Shown piece by piece: positions 60,706-64,000 of a stretch of DNA of 64,000 bases; position 1 is the first letter of the stretch; every line of letters begins with the position of its first letter. The position numbers were made by a program, and so were the translations under genes. Source of the DNA: Hippasteria phrygiana (Eukaryota; Echinodermata; Asteroidea; Valvatida; Goniasteridae); the NCBI GenBank assembly GCA_037893225.1, contig JAZGUH010000255.1, forward strand, positions 868,001 to 932,000, read 5' to 3'. Under the pieces are notes generated by a model, which did no database searches, was not told the DNA's origin, and was given only the letters and a program-made list of their open reading frames with translations.

Positions 60706-63700
60706 ATATTTCATGCAATTATGAATGAGTAAAGCAAGTCATACCCCAGGGAATTTGACAGGCATGGAGCAATAAATAAAAGGTAATATGCACACAGATG
60801 GTGGCCGGGAAGAAAATAAACATTGCGAGGTTTGAATTTTCTCCACAAGTGTTAACTCTAAGAAGCCGCCGATAATTGCAACATGTAGCGCCATATCTAA
60901 GCTATCCATACATGTCAAAATTACTGTATTTGGTTGATATTTCATGCAATTATGAATGAGTAAAGCAAGTCATACCCCAGGGAATTTGACAGGCATGGAG
61001 CAATAAATAGACGGTAATATGTACACAGATGTTGGCCGGAAAGAAAATAAACATTGCGAGGTTTGAATTTTCTCCACAAGTTTGAACTCTAAGAAGCCGC
61101 CGATGATTGCAACATGTAGCGCCAGATCTAAGCTATCCATACATGTCAAAATTACTGCATTTGGTTGATATTTCATGCAATTATGAATGAGTAAAGCAAG
61201 TCCATACCCCAGGGAATTTGACATGCATGGAGCAATAAATAGACGGTAATATGTACACAGATGTTGGCCGGAAAGAAAATAAACATTGCGAGGTTTGAAT
61301 TTTCTCCACAAGTTTGAACTCTAAGAAGCCGCCGATGATTGCAACATGTAGCGCCAGATCTAAGCTATCCATGCATGTCAAAATTACTGCATTTGGTTGA
61401 TATTTCATGCAATTATGAATGAGTAAAGCAAGTCATACCCCAGGGAATTTGACAGGCATGGAGCAATAAATAGAAGGTAATATGCACACAGATGTTGGCC
61501 GGAAAGAAAATAAACATTGCGAGGTTTGAATTTTCTCCACAAGTGTTAACTCTAAGAAGCCGCCGATAATTGCAACATGTAGCGCCAGATCTAAGCTATC
61601 CATACATGTCAAAATTACTGAATTTTGTTGATATTTCATGCAATTATGAATGAGTAAAGCAAGTCCATACCCCAGGGAATTTGACATGTATGGAGCAATA
61701 AATAGACGGTAACATGTACACAGATGTTGGCCGGAAAGAAAATAAACATTGCGAGGTTTGAATTTTCTCTACAAGTTTTAACTCTGGGAAGCCGCCGATG
61801 ATTGCAACATGTAGCGCCAGATCTAAGCTATACATACATGTCAAAATTACTGCATTTGGTTGATATTTCATGCAATTATGAATGAGTAAAGCAAGTCCAT
61901 ACCCCAGGGAATTTGACATGCATGGAGCAATAAATAGACGGTAATATGTACACAGATGTTGGCCGGAAAGAAAATAAACATTGCGAGGTTTGAATTTTCT
62001 CCACAAGTGTTAACTCTAAGAAGCCGCCGATAATTGCAACATGTAGCGCCAGATCTAAGCTATCCATACATGTCAAAATTACTGTATTTGGTTGATATTT
62101 CATGCAATTATGAATGAGTAAAGCAAGTCATACCCCAGGGAATTTGACAGGCATGGAGCAATAAATAGACGGTAATATGTACACAGATGTTGGCCGGAAA
62201 GAAAATAAACATTGCGAGGTTTGAATTTTCTCCACAAGTTTGAACTCTAAGAAGCCGCCGATGATTGCAACATGTAGCGCCAGATCTAAGCTATCCATAC
62301 ATGTCAAAATTACTGCATTTGGTTGATATTTCATGCAATTATGAATGAGTAAAGCAAGTCCATACCCCAGGGAATTTGACAGGCATGGAGCAATAAATAA
62401 AAGGTAATATGCACACAGATGGTGGCCGGGAAGAAAATAAACATTGCGAGGTTTGAATTTTCTCCACAAGTGTTAACTCTAAGAAGCCGCCGATAATTGC
62501 AACATGTAGCGCCATATCTAAGCTATCCATACATGTCAAAATTACTGTATTTGGTTGATATTTCATGCAATTATGAATGAGTAAAGCAAGTCATACCCCA
62601 GGGAATTTGACAGGCATGGAGCAATAAATAGAAGGTAATATGTAAACAGATGTTGGCCGGAAAGAAAATAAACATTGCGAGGTTTGAATTTTCTCCACAA
62701 GTGTTAACTCTAAGAAGCCGCCGATAATTGCAACATGTAGCGCCATATCTAAGCTATCCATACATGTCAAAATTACTGTATTTGGTTGATATTTCATGCA
62801 ATTATGAATGAGTAAAGCAAGTCCATACCCCAGGGAATTTGACATGTATGGAGCAATAAATAGACGGTAACATGTACACAGATGTTGGCCGGAAAGAAAA
62901 TAAACATTGCGAGGTTTGAATTTTCTCTACAAGTTTTAACTCTGGGAAGCCGCCGATGATTGCAACATGTAGCGCCAGATCTAAGCTATACATACATGTC
63001 AAAATTACTGCATTTGGTTGATATTTCATGCAATTATGAATGAGTAAAGCAAGTCCATACCCCAGGGAATTTGACATGCATGGAGCAATAAATAGACGGT
63101 AATATGTACACAGATGTTGGCCGGAAAGAAAATAAACATTGCGAGGTTTGAATTTTCTCCACAAGTTTGAACTCTAAGAAGCCGCCGATGATTGCAACAT
63201 GTAGCGCCAGATCTAAGCTATCCATGCATGTCAAAATTACTGCATTTGGTTGATATTTCATGCAATTATGAATGAGTAAAGCAAGTCATACCCCAGGGAA
63301 TTTGACAGGCATGGAGCAATAAATAAAAGGTAATATGCACACAGATGGTGGCCGGGAAGAAAATAAACATTGCGAGGTTTGAATTTTCTCCACAAGTGTT
63401 AACTCTAAGAAGCCGCCGATAATTGCAACATGTAGCGCCAGATCTAAGCTATCCATACATGTCAAAATTACTGAATTTTGTTGATATTTCATGCAATTAT
63501 GAATGAGTAAAGCAAGTCCATACCCCAGGGAATTTGACATGTATGGAGCAATAAATAGACGGTAACATGTACACAGATGTTGGCCGGAAAGAAAATAAAC
63601 ATTGCGAGGTTTGAATTTTCTCTACAAGTTTTAACTCTGGGAAGCCGCCGATGATTGCAACATGTAGCGCCAGATCTAAGCTATCCATACATGTCAAAAT

Positions 63701-64000
63701 TACTGCATTTGGTTGATATTTCATGCAATTATGAATGAGTAAAGCAAGTCCATACCCCAGGGAATTTGGCAGGCATGGAGCAATAAATAAAAGGTAATCT
63801 GCACACAGATGGTGGCCGGGAAGAAAATAAACATTGCGAGGTTTGAATTTTCTCCACAAGTGTTAACTCTAAGAAGCCGCCGATAATTGCAACATGTAGC
63901 GCCAGATCTAAGCTATACATACATGTCAAAATTACTGCATTTGGTTGATATTTCATGCAATTATGAATGAGTAAAGCAAGTCCATACCCCAGGGAATTTG
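60706..64000 (+). repeat. Block 28: A M H P D' L M A B D' H C D E and partial F
   Basis: Monomers at 60706, 60937, 61168, 61400, 61631, 61863, 62095, 62326, 62558, 62789, 63021, 63253, 63484 and 63716, then 53 bases from 63948. The first five repeat block 27. From 61168 to the window end the order follows 13904-16736 at a constant offset of 47,264 bp. Confidence 0.92.

Larger units (their letters stand above)
1..64000. repeat. Tandem satellite array, 231/232-bp monomer, higher-order organised
   Basis: The same unit recurs head to tail without a break: 276 full monomers plus a 53-base partial. Monomer boundaries set at 'atatttcatgc' give 192 monomers that keep a C at relative position 35/36 and 84 that lack it. 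The lengths (83 monomers of 231 bp from the C loss, three with other one-base deletions, one with a two-base insertion, the rest 232) sum exactly to 63,947 bases. Monomer type A is 38% GC by direct count. No foreign insertion, inversion of orientation or unique spacer is visible. Conserved landmarks in nearly every monomer are 'ggccgg' (about 99-104), 'attgcgagg' (119-126), 'gccgccgat' (161-169) and 'acatgtagcgcc' (177-188). Type and order of monomers, not the monomer itself, carry the larger repeat structure. The family is not one I recognise. Confidence 0.98.

Noticed and set aside
1..64000. CRISPR array
   Set aside because: Repeats are contiguous 232-bp units with no short-repeat/unique-spacer alternation, and there are no cas genes.
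1..64000. Insertion sequence, LTR or other mobile element as the source of the repeat
   Set aside because: No transposase or reverse-transcriptase frame, terminal repeat pair or target-site duplication is visible. The 15-bp inverted repeat is internal to each monomer, not at element ends.
1..64000. rRNA, tRNA, snRNA or histone gene cluster
   Set aside because: Tandem gene clusters contain conserved RNA or protein motifs. None is seen in this 232-bp unit on either strand.
1..64000. Surface-protein or other coding tandem-repeat gene
   Set aside because: The 232-bp monomers shift the frame by one at each step and are mixed with 231-bp ones, so no frame can run through the array.

Overview
The whole 64,000-base window is one uninterrupted tandem satellite array. 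I see no protein-coding gene, RNA gene, transposon or unique sequence anywhere in it. The unit is a 231/232-bp monomer of about 38% GC, always in the same orientation. If the start is set at the conserved 'atatttcatgc', the window holds 276 complete monomers (bases 1-63947) and the first 53 bases of another. Both ends are cut inside the array, so its true length is unknown. An array of this size points to a nuclear chromosome of a eukaryote, in centromeric, pericentromeric or other heterochromatin. I do not recognise the satellite family and cannot name the organism.

Monomers fall into discrete types that differ from each other at roughly 11-15 sites (about 5-6.5%). Copies of one type are identical or nearly so even tens of kilobases apart. 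That is the signature of a higher-order repeat (HOR) array. Types used here: A, B, C, D (with D', D*), E, F, G, H, I, J (with J2), K, L, M, N, P, Q (with Q'), R, X; each is defined once in the feature list. 84 of the 276 monomers lack one C in a 'gtccat/gtcat' site, which gives the 231/232 length difference.

Layout. 1-10430: mosaic of the seven-monomer cycle D E F I D A J (1623 bp), with two exact-order tandem copies at 5330-8575. 10431-11123: irregular stretch with single-base deletions and hybrid monomers. 11124-16219: a 2780-bp, 12-monomer unit and most of a second copy. 16220-28732: four copies of a 14-monomer unit, one missing three monomers and one with an extra monomer. 28733-38694: three copies of a 13/14-monomer unit. 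38695-48656: rearranged mosaic with two 1621-bp seven-monomer copies at 41474-44715. 48657-54911: two copies of a 3012-bp, 13-monomer unit. 54912-58155: two 1622-bp seven-monomer copies. 58156-64000: an 11-monomer unit and a partial second copy, whose end repeats the monomer order seen at 13.9-16.7 kb.

Nothing here works as a gene set. The information is structural: nested unequal exchange with whole-monomer and mid-monomer junctions, and a 15-bp inverted repeat whose two arms match exactly in some monomer types and neighbour pairs. Each monomer keeps a roughly 75-codon minus-strand reading frame open, but the substitution pattern does not support it as coding.
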